A stretch of DNA of 40,327 nt from a virus, in IMG/VR virus record IMGVR_UViG_3300044799_000168, positions 1 to 40,327 of that record. One strand, 5' to 3'. The notes beneath the pieces were generated by a model. It had not been told where the DNA came from, searched no databases, and worked only from the letters and a program-made list of their open reading frames with translations. The position numbers and the translations under genes are program-made. This document shows, in pieces, positions 1 through 6,851 of the stretch. Numbering within the stretch: position 1 is the first letter of the stretch; each line of letters opens with the position of its first letter.

Positions 1-127
1 TTTCATACTTTAGAAGAAGCAGATAAAGACGAATGTTTATGGAGACAAGAAAAAGAAATAATTAAAAAAGCAATGGACGTTATTGCCGTTCGCAAACAAG
101 GGCATAGTAGATTGGTATATGATAAAA
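1..127. repeat. Left copy of terminal 127-bp overlap
   Basis: Bases 1-127 are identical to 40201-40327. The repeat lies inside a coding sequence that becomes intact when the ends are joined. This fits an assembler overlap of a circular or circularly permuted molecule (127 is a common k-mer length) better than packaged direct terminal repeats. The unit genome is therefore 40,200 bp. Confidence 0.95.
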
Positions 128-324
128 CAAGTCATACTATTATTGCTGTTTTGAATACACCATTGACGCCAGACCCCAAAGATATTGCATTAAAGGCGGC
201 GTATGATGTTTTTTGCTGGTATTATATATTCGGCAAAGATAGTCCAAAAGCCAAAGAATTACTGGCAGATTTGGGAAATAAACTTGAAGTAATAGGTTTT
301 ACATTTAAGAAAGTGAAAAAATGA
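1..324 (+). CDS. Hypothetical CxxC protein, 3' part of gene cut by the window ends
   Basis: The frame is open from base 1 and is the 3' part of a gene whose ATG lies at 40111. Joined across the ends it encodes 137 residues. The N-terminal part (in the other fragment) has a CLFC motif near residue 24, like half a zinc knuckle. This part has an internal Met (base 73) that could be mistaken for the start, a central segment with hydrophobic aromatic residues (FCWYYIFG) and a basic tail. The stop overlaps the next start by 4 nt (ATGA), so it is coupled to the zinc-ribbon gene that follows. I do not recognise the family. Confidence 0.85.
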   Translation, partial: FHTLEEADKDECLWRQEKEIIKKAMDVIAVRKQGHSRLVYDKTSHTIIAVLNTPLTPDPKDIALKAAYDVFCWYYIFGKDSPKAKELLADLGNKLEVIGFTFKKVKK

Positions 325-503
325 GTTATGACCTTGAACAATGTCCAAATTGCAACAAAAAATATGACCCGTATGGTATGTCAACCGTTCCCAAAATAAC
401 CGACAAAGGGTTTTGTCCGCACTGTGGGTTTGATTTGTTAAAGGATATGGCTGAAAAACTTAACATTCCGATTGAACAATTTGTCGGTTATACAAAAAGA
501 TGA
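321..503 (+). CDS. Small zinc-ribbon protein
   Basis: The 60-residue protein has two CxxC knuckles, CPNC at residues 8-11 and CPHC near residues 32-35, spaced as in a treble-clef or rubredoxin-like zinc ribbon. A short helical tail follows. The start overlaps the upstream stop by 4 nt and its own stop overlaps the next start the same way, so it is in the middle of a translationally coupled string. Its role is unknown. Zinc ribbons this small in phage early regions often bind nucleic acid or host proteins, but that is inference. Confidence 0.8.
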   Translation: MSYDLEQCPNCNKKYDPYGMSTVPKITDKGFCPHCGFDLLKDMAEKLNIPIEQFVGYTKR

Positions 504-664
504 GAATCTTTAGATATAAACTTGCAGGATATTCGGATTGGCAATACACAAGTTTTTACTGTTGCCTAATGAACCTGATTGATTTCCGATTTTGGTTTTG
601 CGAATGCCATTATCAACCGCCTTATGGCAAGGTAATTTTTGGTGGTTGTTGGTGGCACGATTAG
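500..664 (+). CDS. Short Cys/Trp-rich hypothetical protein
   Basis: The 54-codon frame starts at an ATG that overlaps the preceding stop (ATGA) and ends at TAG 662-664. The product is rich in aromatic residues and cysteine (CC at 21-22, FCEC near 33-36, GGCWWHD at the C-terminus). Position and coupling argue that it is real. There is no recognisable domain. The regularly placed cysteines could bind a metal. Confidence 0.6.
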   Translation: MRIFRYKLAGYSDWQYTSFYCCLMNLIDFRFWFCECHYQPPYGKVIFGGCWWHD

Positions 665-691
665 CCAAAGAAAAAAGTCAAGGAGAAAAAG

Positions 692-838
692 ATGTTATGT
701 CCAAAATGTAAAAAAGATGATACAGATTTTGTTAACAAAACTCGCAAAGGAAGATGTTATATTTGCCATAGATGTAGGCAAGAATTTTATGTCTATCCAA
801 AGAAAGGAAAAAGAAAATGTGTATCTGGTGTGACTTAA
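692..838 (+). CDS. Mini zinc-finger protein
   Basis: The 48-residue protein starts at an ATG preceded by a good AAGGAG ribosome-binding site at 7-nt spacing. It has CPKC at residues 3-6 and CYICHRC at 22-28, a two-knuckle zinc ribbon with a basic tail, resembling the IS1 InsA/transposase-type zinc ribbon in size and spacing. It is more likely a stand-alone regulator than a transposase fragment, because no transposase follows. Its end overlaps the next gene by 22 nt. Confidence 0.7.
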   Translation: MLCPKCKKDDTDFVNKTRKGRCYICHRCRQEFYVYPKKGKRKCVSGVT

Positions 839-1026
839 ATAAACAAGATGAAGACGGCGAAAGAGCAAGAACTTTAATTGAGGATATTCACAAAACTTGT
901 GAAACAGTAACTTTCTTATATCGCCAATTAAAGCGGGGCAATATAAAACCGCATACAAAAGAAATGGATAAGTTGGTATTAAGCGAAAGACATTTAATCA
1001 GGTTGCTAATAATGGATGTTTTGTAG
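817..1026 (+). CDS. Hypothetical helical protein with N-terminal CxxC
   Basis: The 69-residue protein starts at an ATG preceded by AAAGGAAAAAGAAA, a plausible ribosome-binding site, and overlaps the previous gene. It begins MCIWC, a CxxC at the very N-terminus, and continues as an amphipathic helix-rich chain with a C-terminal leucine-rich segment. I do not recognise the family. The overlap and ribosome-binding site support it over the opposite-strand frames here. Confidence 0.65.
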   Translation: MCIWCDLNKQDEDGERARTLIEDIHKTCETVTFLYRQLKRGNIKPHTKEMDKLVLSERHLIRLLIMDVL

Positions 1027-1089
1027 GCAAGAAACGTTTTGCAAAGGAAAGAAGCCAACTAAAGATGTTTTAACCGCAAGGAAACAGTT

Positions 1090-1557
1090 ATGGTAAAGGA
1101 TGACATTAAGACCGTATTCGATTGGTGGAATAAATACAAAGGTCGTGGCAACTGGCGTTCTCACCGAGAGATTACATACGATATCGAGTGCGCCGTCAAG
1201 GATACACTAAAGCATTATATGGTTAAGCAAGTTTGCGAGGCCATAGACAATTATGCCTTGATTCTATTGAACAGGGAATATCGTTGGTCTTATGCGTGGC
1301 CATTGGCTTTGTTTCTTACAAGACACAGGCCAGACGATAAGAAAATCCTGCAATTCACAAGATTTTTAGGTAATAATTTTGTGGCTGATGATTACTTAAC
1401 TAAAGAATCAAGAGCAAAGAGAAACCGCAATGACGAATGGGTGTGTAGAAAATGTTTCAAACCTACCACCAGTTTATCTGATAGAAAATGGTGTCCGGTA
1501 TGTGAGGGTTGGGGGGAAAAAACAAATGAATTGGTAGAGAATTTCGGGAAGATATAG
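1090..1557 (+). CDS. Hypothetical protein with C-terminal zinc ribbon; possible replication accessory
   Basis: The 155-residue protein is preceded by an AAGGAAA ribosome-binding site. Residues 1-105 are helical, with a W-rich core and a FLGNNFVADDYL segment resembling the end of phage replisome-organiser/loader-type N-terminal domains. Residues 118-140 carry CRKC and CPVC knuckles forming a zinc ribbon. A replication role is only an inference from this resemblance and from the early position. No helicase or primase is visible for it to serve. Confidence 0.75.
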   Translation: MVKDDIKTVFDWWNKYKGRGNWRSHREITYDIECAVKDTLKHYMVKQVCEAIDNYALILLNREYRWSYAWPLALFLTRHRPDDKKILQFTRFLGNNFVADDYLTKESRAKRNRNDEWVCRKCFKPTTSLSDRKWCPVCEGWGEKTNELVENFGKI

Positions 1558-1568
1558 GAGGCCAAAAA

Positions 1569-2201
1569 ATGACCGACAAAAATGCCGAGCCGAAACCTAA
1601 TGAACCTATAAAAGTAGGCATAGGAATTATACCTGCCGAGCCGAAAGAAACGGTGGATAGGTTTGTAGAGAAACTTAAACATCAAACCGATGAAATGTTA
1701 AAGAAATTGCCAAAAATCGTGAAGCACCACTGGACTATTCCAGAAAGACAATACTTCAAAGAGTTTATAACAACTTTAAGCAAATGGCTCTATGAAGCCT
1801 GTCGTCTTATCGAATCGCAGGACGCAGAAAACAAAGCTCTGCAAGGCCAACTCGAAAGTTGCCGTAGTAATATAAAACTACGAGCAGAGCATAATGAAAA
1901 ACTGCAAGAGCAGTTAGAGTGGCAGGAGAAGAAAATAGAAGAATTGTATAAAGATAAATCGCATCTTGAGGAAATAGAAAGCGACCTTAATAACACGATA
2001 GGATTTATGCAGACTGGAATAGATAACTGGAAGAAAAATTATGACGACCTGCAAACCAGTTGTGAAAAGGCAAAAGCAATACTCAAAATAACTCATTATC
2101 AAGTTGGAATGAACACGGCCAAAAAGTTTATTGAACAGGCACAACAAATTCTCGGCGATAACGAGTTTAAGGAAATTGAGGGAAAAGATGAACCAACCTG
2201 A
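1569..2201 (+). CDS. Coiled-coil hypothetical protein
   Basis: The 210-residue protein follows an AGGAGG site. Residues about 75-150 are a long, highly charged coiled coil (runs of Glu, Lys, Gln, Leu heptads). The N-terminus is proline-rich. No catalytic motif is visible. It overlaps the next gene by 14 nt. Many temperate phages have coiled-coil early proteins here that bridge recombination or partition factors, but nothing in this sequence fixes a role. Confidence 0.8.
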   Translation: MTDKNAEPKPNEPIKVGIGIIPAEPKETVDRFVEKLKHQTDEMLKKLPKIVKHHWTIPERQYFKEFITTLSKWLYEACRLIESQDAENKALQGQLESCRSNIKLRAEHNEKLQEQLEWQEKKIEELYKDKSHLEEIESDLNNTIGFMQTGIDNWKKNYDDLQTSCEKAKAILKITHYQVGMNTAKKFIEQAQQILGDNEFKEIEGKDEPT

Positions 2202-2364
2202 AATGACTCATATTTACATTTGGGGCAATAATGCCGTCCGCAAAAAGTGGCAAGGTAAAAAATGCAGGATACTTGTCAGTGGTGGCAGAAATACCTGTTT
2301 GATTGAATTTGAAAACGGGGAACATCTAAATACAAGCCGCAGGGCATTAAGGAAAATCAAATGA
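2188..2364 (+). CDS. Small basic beta-rich hypothetical protein
   Basis: The start at 2188 is chosen over the upstream in-frame ATG at 2131 because GAGGG lies just upstream and the overlap with the previous gene is then only 14 nt. The 58-residue product has a KGKKCRILVSGGRNTCLIEFENGE core that looks like a small SH3/KOW-type beta barrel, with an RRALRK basic end. Its stop overlaps the next start (ATGA). A nucleic-acid-binding role is plausible but unproven. Confidence 0.7.
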   Translation: MNQPEMTHIYIWGNNAVRKKWQGKKCRILVSGGRNTCLIEFENGEHLNTSRRALRKIK

Positions 2365-3239
2365 CCAAAACTGAAACGGGGAAATACTGGAACAAGGCCT
2401 GGCAACTTGTAGATGGTTGCACCAAAGTCAGTCCTGCCTGTCAGAACTGCTGGGCGGAAGGAATGGCGAAAAGATTTTTTGTAAAGTCAATAAATCCTTT
2501 AAGCAAAGAAATGCAGTATCATCGCAAAAAATCCACAGCATTGCCATTTAATTGGAATGGTCGCATAGTTTTAAGGCACTCAAATCTTGACCTGCCTCTG
2601 TGGACAAGAAAGCCAACGGTTTTCTCTATCTGGAATGACCTTTTCCACGAGAAAGTGCCATTTGAATTTATATTGCAAGCAATGATAAAAATGAAACTTC
2701 GTCCGCAACATACCTTTTTAATGCTTACCAAAAGAATTGGAAGAGTACTGGAATTATCAAAAATTGCTACAAATAAAGGAAGAAAGTTGCCATTGTTTCT
2801 TAATAATCTCTGGCTTGGCACAACCTGCGAGAACCAGAAATGTGTGGATGAAAGAATACCGACACTTTTGCAGATACCAGTGGCGCATAGGTTTGTAAGT
2901 TTAGAACCGTTGCTGGGGGCAGTAAATTTAGATAGTTTAACTGAACATTGCAGTTGTGTTGATAGTTTACATGGGAATCGAAACGAATCTGACTCTGATG
3001 GCAATATCACTACTAGTAAATACAAGGCTCTCGATTGGGTTATTGTCGGCGCAGAGACCGGCCCCAAAGCCCGATCCTGTCCAATAGAAAACATCAAGAA
3101 CATAATCGAACAATGCAGGGTCGCAGGAATTCCTGTCTGGGTCAAGGCCATTCATATCGGCATAGAAAAGAAATTCAAACAAATCCGCAGATTCGATAAT
3201 TTACCAGAAAGTGTAAGGATTAGACAGTTGCCATTTTAG
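2361..3239 (+). CDS. Phage Gp37/Gp68-family protein (DUF5131)
   Basis: The 292-residue protein carries the family hallmarks in order: WQLVDGCTKVSPACQNCWAE near the N-terminus with three cysteines, VFSIWNDLFHEKVPFEFI, a QHTFLMLTKR segment, LWLGTTCENQ, RFVSLEPLLG, and WVIVGAETGPKAR near residue 225. The family is widespread in temperate phages and has a TIM-barrel, radical-SAM-like look. Its reaction is unknown. The length is normal for the family. It overlaps the preceding stop by 4 nt and is followed by a nuclease-like gene. Confidence 0.92.
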   Translation: MTKTETGKYWNKAWQLVDGCTKVSPACQNCWAEGMAKRFFVKSINPLSKEMQYHRKKSTALPFNWNGRIVLRHSNLDLPLWTRKPTVFSIWNDLFHEKVPFEFILQAMIKMKLRPQHTFLMLTKRIGRVLELSKIATNKGRKLPLFLNNLWLGTTCENQKCVDERIPTLLQIPVAHRFVSLEPLLGAVNLDSLTEHCSCVDSLHGNRNESDSDGNITTSKYKALDWVIVGAETGPKARSCPIENIKNIIEQCRVAGIPVWVKAIHIGIEKKFKQIRRFDNLPESVRIRQLPF

Positions 3240-3252
3240 CACGGAAGCGAAA

Positions 3253-3771
3253 ATGCTTGACAAGTTACAATGTGAATATGATTTGCAATACGTAGTAATA
3301 CGAGATTGTTATAGTTCTAACAATCTTGTTGTGCCTAACATCGGAGGAGGTTATGGCGAAATAGATGTATTGAAATTAACACGTTCTGGCTATACCTATG
3401 AATACGAAATTAAAATATCCAAAAATGATTTTAAAGCAGATAATAAAAAAATAGAAAAACACCAAAATTATTCGGATGTATATAATAACATTCCTCGTTT
3501 ATGGTGGGGTGGCAAGTCGAAAGACAGAGAAGGAATACCAAATTATTTTATATATGTTGCCCCTAAAGGGATTATTCCTATTGAGAAAATACCTGACTAT
3601 GCGGGGTTTTATGAGATAGATAATAATTATTTAAAATGTATAAAAAAAGCACCCAAAATCCACAGAGAAAAACATTGGAATTATTGGGTTGGCAAAATAG
3701 CCCGTTCATTAAATGCAAAATATCTTTATCATTATTGGTTAAAACTAAAACCAAAAGTCGATGCTAATTGA
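3253..3771 (+). CDS. MmcB-like PD-(D/E)XK nuclease
   Basis: The 172-residue protein has the restriction-like fold signature: GEIDVL near residue 36-41, then a strand with EYEIKISKNDFKAD, giving E-x-D and E-x-K spaced as in PD-(D/E)XK enzymes. The following KKIEKH, FIYVAPKGIIP and GFYEID segments match the layout of MmcB-type DNA-repair nucleases. Catalytic residues appear intact. The following gene overlaps it by 11 nt. The alternative is a non-repair phage endonuclease of the same fold. Confidence 0.7.
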   Translation: MLDKLQCEYDLQYVVIRDCYSSNNLVVPNIGGGYGEIDVLKLTRSGYTYEYEIKISKNDFKADNKKIEKHQNYSDVYNNIPRLWWGGKSKDREGIPNYFIYVAPKGIIPIEKIPDYAGFYEIDNNYLKCIKKAPKIHREKHWNYWVGKIARSLNAKYLYHYWLKLKPKVDAN

Positions 3772-4012
3772 CAAGAAATTAGAGGCTGAAATACAGAAAA
3801 CCCGTCAGGCGTTTGGCCAGATTTATAAATTTATATATGACCATCAAGAACTTCTGCCCCAAACAACAATGGATAATTGGTATAATCTGTTATTTGAAAT
3901 TGAGATAGAATTGTTACTTAGGGCGGCTGGGGAGAAAAAGTTATTGCAGAAATATCAAACCCAAACTACCTTTCAAAAAAAGCAAAAAGCGCCTCCGGTC
4001 GGTGCGCTTTAA
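3761..4012 (+). CDS. Hypothetical helical protein, last gene of rightward arm
   Basis: The 83-residue protein overlaps the preceding gene by 11 nt. It is predicted to be mostly helical with a Gln/Lys-rich tail ending in APPVGAL. The last codons and stop lie inside the terminator hairpin that ends the opposite-strand late operon. I do not recognise the family. Confidence 0.7.
   Translation: MLIDKKLEAEIQKTRQAFGQIYKFIYDHQELLPQTTMDNWYNLLFEIEIELLLRAAGEKKLLQKYQTQTTFQKKQKAPPVGAL
3974..4010 (-). terminator. Terminator of the leftward late operon
   Basis: Read on the minus strand, AAAGCGC (4010-4004) pairs with GCGCTTT (3992-3986) over an 11-nt loop and is followed by a U-rich tract (TTGC then seven T). 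It lies about 54 nt beyond the stop of the last late gene and overlaps the 3' end of the last early gene. The two convergent arms therefore meet here. Confidence 0.75.
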
Positions 4013-4032
4013 CTTTGCCCGCCAGAGGCGCT
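3988..4032 (+). ncRNA. Alternative hairpin competing with the late terminator
   Basis: AGCGCCTC (3988-3995) can pair perfectly with GAGGCGCT (4025-4032) around a 29-nt loop. This 8-bp stem uses bases that also form the 3986-4010 hairpin, so the two are mutually exclusive. An AAGGAGG ribosome-binding sequence follows directly. The arrangement looks like an attenuator or a remnant leader. Confidence 0.45.
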
Positions 4033-4044
4033 AAGGAGGAGAAG

Positions 4045-4086
4045 ATGAAAAATGACTATTCTATTAAAAGGAATCCATTACTATAG
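4045..4086 (+). other. Possible truncated gene start with strong ribosome-binding site
   Basis: A near-perfect AAGGAGGAGAAG site precedes an ATG that opens only a 13-codon frame, which runs into the 3' end of the opposite-strand gene. Such a strong start with no gene behind it suggests the stub of an early gene cut away when the late arm was joined here. A functional short peptide cannot be excluded. Confidence 0.3.
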
Positions 4087-4849
4087 CAAGATGTTTTTGT
4101 GCAGCGGCAATAAATTGGGACTTGTATTGGTCTTTCATAAGTTCCTTTATTTCATTATATCGAGAAGCGTTGGCGAATTTCTGTAATTCTTTCTTCCGCC
4201 AGTCATAATCAACTGAAGTATTCTTTGTGTTTCGTGAGAATATTTGCCTTAATTGAAACTCAAAATCTACCCATTGAGTTTTGGGGTCTTTGCCATAAAA
4301 TTTTACAAGGCAATCAAAAGTATCTTTGGCAGCACGATAAGCTCTAATTTTATTATCTATTTTTTCGCCTGTTCGTGGGTCTGTCCATTCGATATTTACC
4401 ATATCTGGCATTGTGCGCATATCTGCGTGTCCTACATTCGGAATAGCAACAGACCAGATATTATCAAAAGCAAAACAGGCATTAAACTTTTCATTCCATC
4501 CCGTAAAACCCTGATGGCTAAAAGTATCCTGTAAAGTATGCAAAGCAATACCTAACCGGATAGGGTCTATAAGAGCTGCATTGATTAACATCTGCGAGCG
4601 AGTGCTATGAGCAGTAACAGCCCAAAGAACTTCTCCAGGCAGGAAATGAAAAGGCACTAAAACAGTAGCTTGAACCTGTGGGTCTTTCCAGTTGCCTATA
4701 ATATCTGATTGCGTCTGTAACCCATATAAATCGGCTTTAGTCAATTCGTCAGTGAATTGGTCAGCCCAAGCAATTATCTCAGCATCTTTATCAATCCCAA
4801 CCTTGCAAGCCAACGCATAAGTTAGACTGTAATGAATGTCTTTCTGCAT
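4064..4849 (-). CDS. DUF6765-like histidine-rich helical protein, possible phospholipase-type lysis enzyme
   Basis: The start at 4849 is chosen because its ATG overlaps the upstream stop (TAATG) and the family begins M-Q-K-D-[IF]-H-Y; an upstream frame to 4930 adds residues unlike the family. The 261-residue protein has conserved-looking His/Asp: DIHYSLTYALA at 4-14, DAEIIAWADQF, HFLPG, AHSTRSQ, ALHTLQDTFSHQGFTGW and GHADM. This resembles DUF6765 and, more distantly, zinc-dependent phospholipase C/S1-P1 folds that use such residues for metal. It closes the late operon behind three small membrane or helical genes, where lysis genes usually sit. The enzymatic role is inference. Confidence 0.65.
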   Translation of the reverse strand: MQKDIHYSLTYALACKVGIDKDAEIIAWADQFTDELTKADLYGLQTQSDIIGNWKDPQVQATVLVPFHFLPGEVLWAVTAHSTRSQMLINAALIDPIRLGIALHTLQDTFSHQGFTGWNEKFNACFAFDNIWSVAIPNVGHADMRTMPDMVNIEWTDPRTGEKIDNKIRAYRAAKDTFDCLVKFYGKDPKTQWVDFEFQLRQIFSRNTKNTSVDYDWRKKELQKFANASRYNEIKELMKDQYKSQFIAAAQKHLAIVMDSF

Positions 4850-5010
4850 TAAGCAACTTGTTTTTTCAAGGCTTCTGATAAACCTGTCAACAAAGCTACT
4901 TTCTGCTCTTGGGTCAATTCCTGCAACCATTTGATGATAATATCAATTAACATCGGCCCTATTTTTTCGATTAACTGAATTGCCAAAGCTAAAAGTATTT
5001 TCTCAATCAT
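4849..5010 (-). CDS. Short amphipathic/hydrophobic protein, holin-like candidate
   Basis: The 53-residue frame (ATG at 5010, stop 4849-4851) overlaps both neighbours: ATGATTGA upstream and TAATG downstream. Residues 1-30 are hydrophobic and helical (LLALAIQLIEKIG, LIDIIIKWLQ) and the rest is an amphipathic helix. Size and site next to other small membrane proteins suggest a pinholin, antiholin or holin-like role. Only position and composition support this. Confidence 0.65.
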   Translation of the reverse strand: MIEKILLALAIQLIEKIGPMLIDIIIKWLQELTQEQKVALLTGLSEALKKQVA

Positions 5011-5149
5011 TTTGGTTCTCCTTGTCTAATTGGTTATCGACTTTTTCATATAAAGCGGCTATCTTTTTTTCAAGTTCTGTTTGCAAACCACTCAAAACCA
5101 GAACCTCTTTCATCAAATCCTGCCAGAGTTTATATTCGTCTTCGTTCAT
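5003..5149 (-). CDS. Short coiled-coil protein in lysis region
   Basis: The 48-residue frame (ATG at 5149) overlaps the end of the upstream gene by 4 nt and the next start by 8 nt. It is a single charged coiled coil (heptads from LWQDLMKEVLVL to the C-terminus) with no membrane segment. It is probably a soluble partner of the adjacent membrane proteins. The family is unknown. Confidence 0.6.
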   Translation of the reverse strand: MNEDEYKLWQDLMKEVLVLSGLQTELEKKIAALYEKVDNQLDKENQND

Positions 5150-5340
5150 TTGTTATACCACAAAAATTCCTCGATTCTCTCGATGCGCTGATTCACTTCC
5201 TTCACAGAATCCTTGAGATGAATCAACTCGTTTTTGATGATGGCCGTATTTGTGATGGCATTGTAAAGAATACCGCCTATCATTATAACCACCACAATCC
5301 AGTGAACCAAATCATTTTTGATGAATTTGAATTTTGCCAT
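5146..5340 (-). CDS. Single-TM protein with coiled-coil tail, holin/spanin-like
   Basis: The 64-residue protein follows an AAGGAC site. After a basic N-terminus (MAKFKFIKND) there is one membrane helix (WIVVVIMIGGILYNAI) and then a coiled coil (LIHLKDSVKEVNQRIERIEEFL). This N-in, C-out topology suits a phage Hol-Toc-type holin partner or an i-spanin. It heads the four-gene cassette at the end of the late arm. Confidence 0.75.
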   Translation of the reverse strand: MAKFKFIKNDLVHWIVVVIMIGGILYNAITNTAIIKNELIHLKDSVKEVNQRIERIEEFLWYNK

Positions 5341-5351
5341 AGTTAAAGTCC

Positions 5352-6599
5352 TTAAAAGTAATTCTGTTTCCGCAGATTGTCTATTCTTTTCTTGGCGACC
5401 ACTATCAAGTCGCTGCGGTATTGCTTATCAGGTATGTTCACTTTGTCAACTTTGGCATACAGGGATTTCTCCAATCCATCAATGGAGTCGCCAATATCCG
5501 TTACCTCACATATCGCACCATCAACACCCGCCGTAAGAAACTTGCCGTCTTCATACTTGACATCCAACGGCCATATATCTGGTAAGCTCATATTGCCTAT
5601 CGGTTTGCCCGCACTTTTCTTCGCATCGCCAGAAGGGTATGGCTGGATGGACATTCGCACCGCCCCGCACCATTTATGGGAAGGACTTATTGCTGGTTTT
5701 TCGCCCGTGGCAAGGGCAAAGAAAAACTCATCCAATGGTTCGAGTTCCGGTATTGCGGCGTAAATGGCGTTGTATCCGAACCGTGTCGTAAATTCCAGAA
5801 AGTAAGGCAATCCGTCCTTGTCTGCAATGATACAGTTCATATCAAGAGGACTGTTGTATTTGTGCCTTTTCAGGAACGGTTCGATACGGGCAAGAGTATG
5901 CCTATAGATTTTGGGATTATGCTTGCGCCAAAACCATACGAGACTTGCCATACAACCAGTGTTCGGACCTTTATCGCCATCCATAAACCTCTTCAATTCG
6001 ACAGTGGAGTTTATGCTGTTCGGCACAAGTTCGCCATCGACATACCACGCTTCGGTCGATATTTCCGTGCCTTCTATCTTCTCCTGCAAGATGAAATCAA
6101 TCTTGTCCTTCCAGAGTTTTTTGAAATAATCGAGCATTTCGAGCATATCTTTGGCGTCTTTTGAAACATAAGTATAGACCGGCAGTTTGTTTCCTTGCGG
6201 CTTGAAAACATAGGCTTTATCGTTCTTCTTTAGAAAAGCAATGGCCTTGTCAAACGAGTTAAACTTTTCATAATTAGGCACTTTGACTCCGCCAGCTTTT
6301 GCTATTCTCATACCGAACTCTCTGTCAAGTTCCAAAGTATCATTGAGTTTTCCCCCGCCATAAACGGGATATTTCTTTTTCAGGCCGTCCGCCATTGTGC
6401 CAAGACCGACCATATCGAAAAGGATTATGCTTTCGTCCGTCAGACCTTTGGCGTAGTTCTCGACCTGCGGAATCATACCTTTGTAGGACGGTTTAGCTTC
6501 AGGTTCTTTAATCCAGAAATCAACCTTGTGTCCCAACTTTTTCAGGTGTAGCAACAAGGCGATTCCGTCTGCGTGTTTGCTTATAAGCCGAAATTTCAT
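5352..6599 (-). CDS. PurD-like ATP-grasp ligase
   Basis: The 415-residue protein resembles phosphoribosylamine-glycine ligase (PurD). A divergent N-terminal domain comes first, then ATP-grasp motifs: VFKPQGNKLP near residue 150, LQEKIEGTEISTEAWYVDGE near 190-210, KGPNTGCM near 234-241, and PYFLEFTTRFGYNA with the metal-binding Glu and Arg near 285. PurD joins phosphoribosylamine to glycine. The divergent N-terminus and late-gene setting suggest a different acceptor. It sits between the ejection proteins and the lysis cassette with little spacing on the lysis side. No other purine gene is present. Confidence 0.8.
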   Translation of the reverse strand: MKFRLISKHADGIALLLHLKKLGHKVDFWIKEPEAKPSYKGMIPQVENYAKGLTDESIILFDMVGLGTMADGLKKKYPVYGGGKLNDTLELDREFGMRIAKAGGVKVPNYEKFNSFDKAIAFLKKNDKAYVFKPQGNKLPVYTYVSKDAKDMLEMLDYFKKLWKDKIDFILQEKIEGTEISTEAWYVDGELVPNSINSTVELKRFMDGDKGPNTGCMASLVWFWRKHNPKIYRHTLARIEPFLKRHKYNSPLDMNCIIADKDGLPYFLEFTTRFGYNAIYAAIPELEPLDEFFFALATGEKPAISPSHKWCGAVRMSIQPYPSGDAKKSAGKPIGNMSLPDIWPLDVKYEDGKFLTAGVDGAICEVTDIGDSIDGLEKSLYAKVDKVNIPDKQYRSDLIVVAKKRIDNLRKQNYF

Positions 6600-6641
6600 A
6601 ACGCTTTACCACCAAAACAGTTACAAATTATAATTTTCCTC

Positions 6642-6670
6642 TTGACTTTTCTTATTAAAATAGATAGAAT
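6642..6670 (+). promoter_or_regulatory. Sigma70-type promoter of the moron gene
   Basis: TTGACT (6642-6647) and TAGAAT (6665-6670) are separated by exactly 17 nt. The expected transcription start, 7 nt after the -10 box, falls on the A of the ATG at 6677, and no ribosome-binding site is visible. The transcript is therefore probably leaderless or nearly so. Confidence 0.7.
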
Positions 6671-6676
6671 AAAAAT

Positions 6677-6820
6677 ATGTTCATAGAATTAGCTGGATTT
6701 CTTATATTTTTTGGCATTGTTGTTCTTTTCTTAGAATGCTGGGGACAAAGAACTGCTGATAAATTGGCAAAAAAATGGGACAAAGAAGAAGATAACCATC
6801 GTAAGCAAACTGAAAAATAA
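6677..6820 (+). CDS. Moron: small single-TM protein on the opposite strand
   Basis: The 47-residue frame runs against all surrounding late genes. Residues 2-22 form one membrane helix (ELAGFLIFFGIVVLFLE) followed by a charged, cytoplasm-like tail (DKLAKKWDKEEDNHRK). It has its own promoter directly upstream and a T-rich run (6831-6837) after the stop, but no clear terminator stem. Such independently transcribed inserts are morons, often expressed in the lysogen. A role such as superinfection exclusion is inference. Confidence 0.7.
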   Translation: MFIELAGFLIFFGIVVLFLECWGQRTADKLAKKWDKEEDNHRKQTEK

Positions 6821-6851
6821 CACTAAGTTCTCTTTTTTTATTATTTGACAT

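Noticed and set aside
1-127. Exact repeat of the window ends as packaged direct terminal repeats (T7 style)
   Set aside because: The repeat lies in the middle of a continuous gene and is exactly 127 bp, which fits an assembler overlap of a circular molecule; physical ends were not shown.
2519-3151. 210-codon minus-strand frame under the DUF5131 gene
   Set aside because: It is a shadow of the well-supported plus-strand gene and has no ribosome-binding site or homology.
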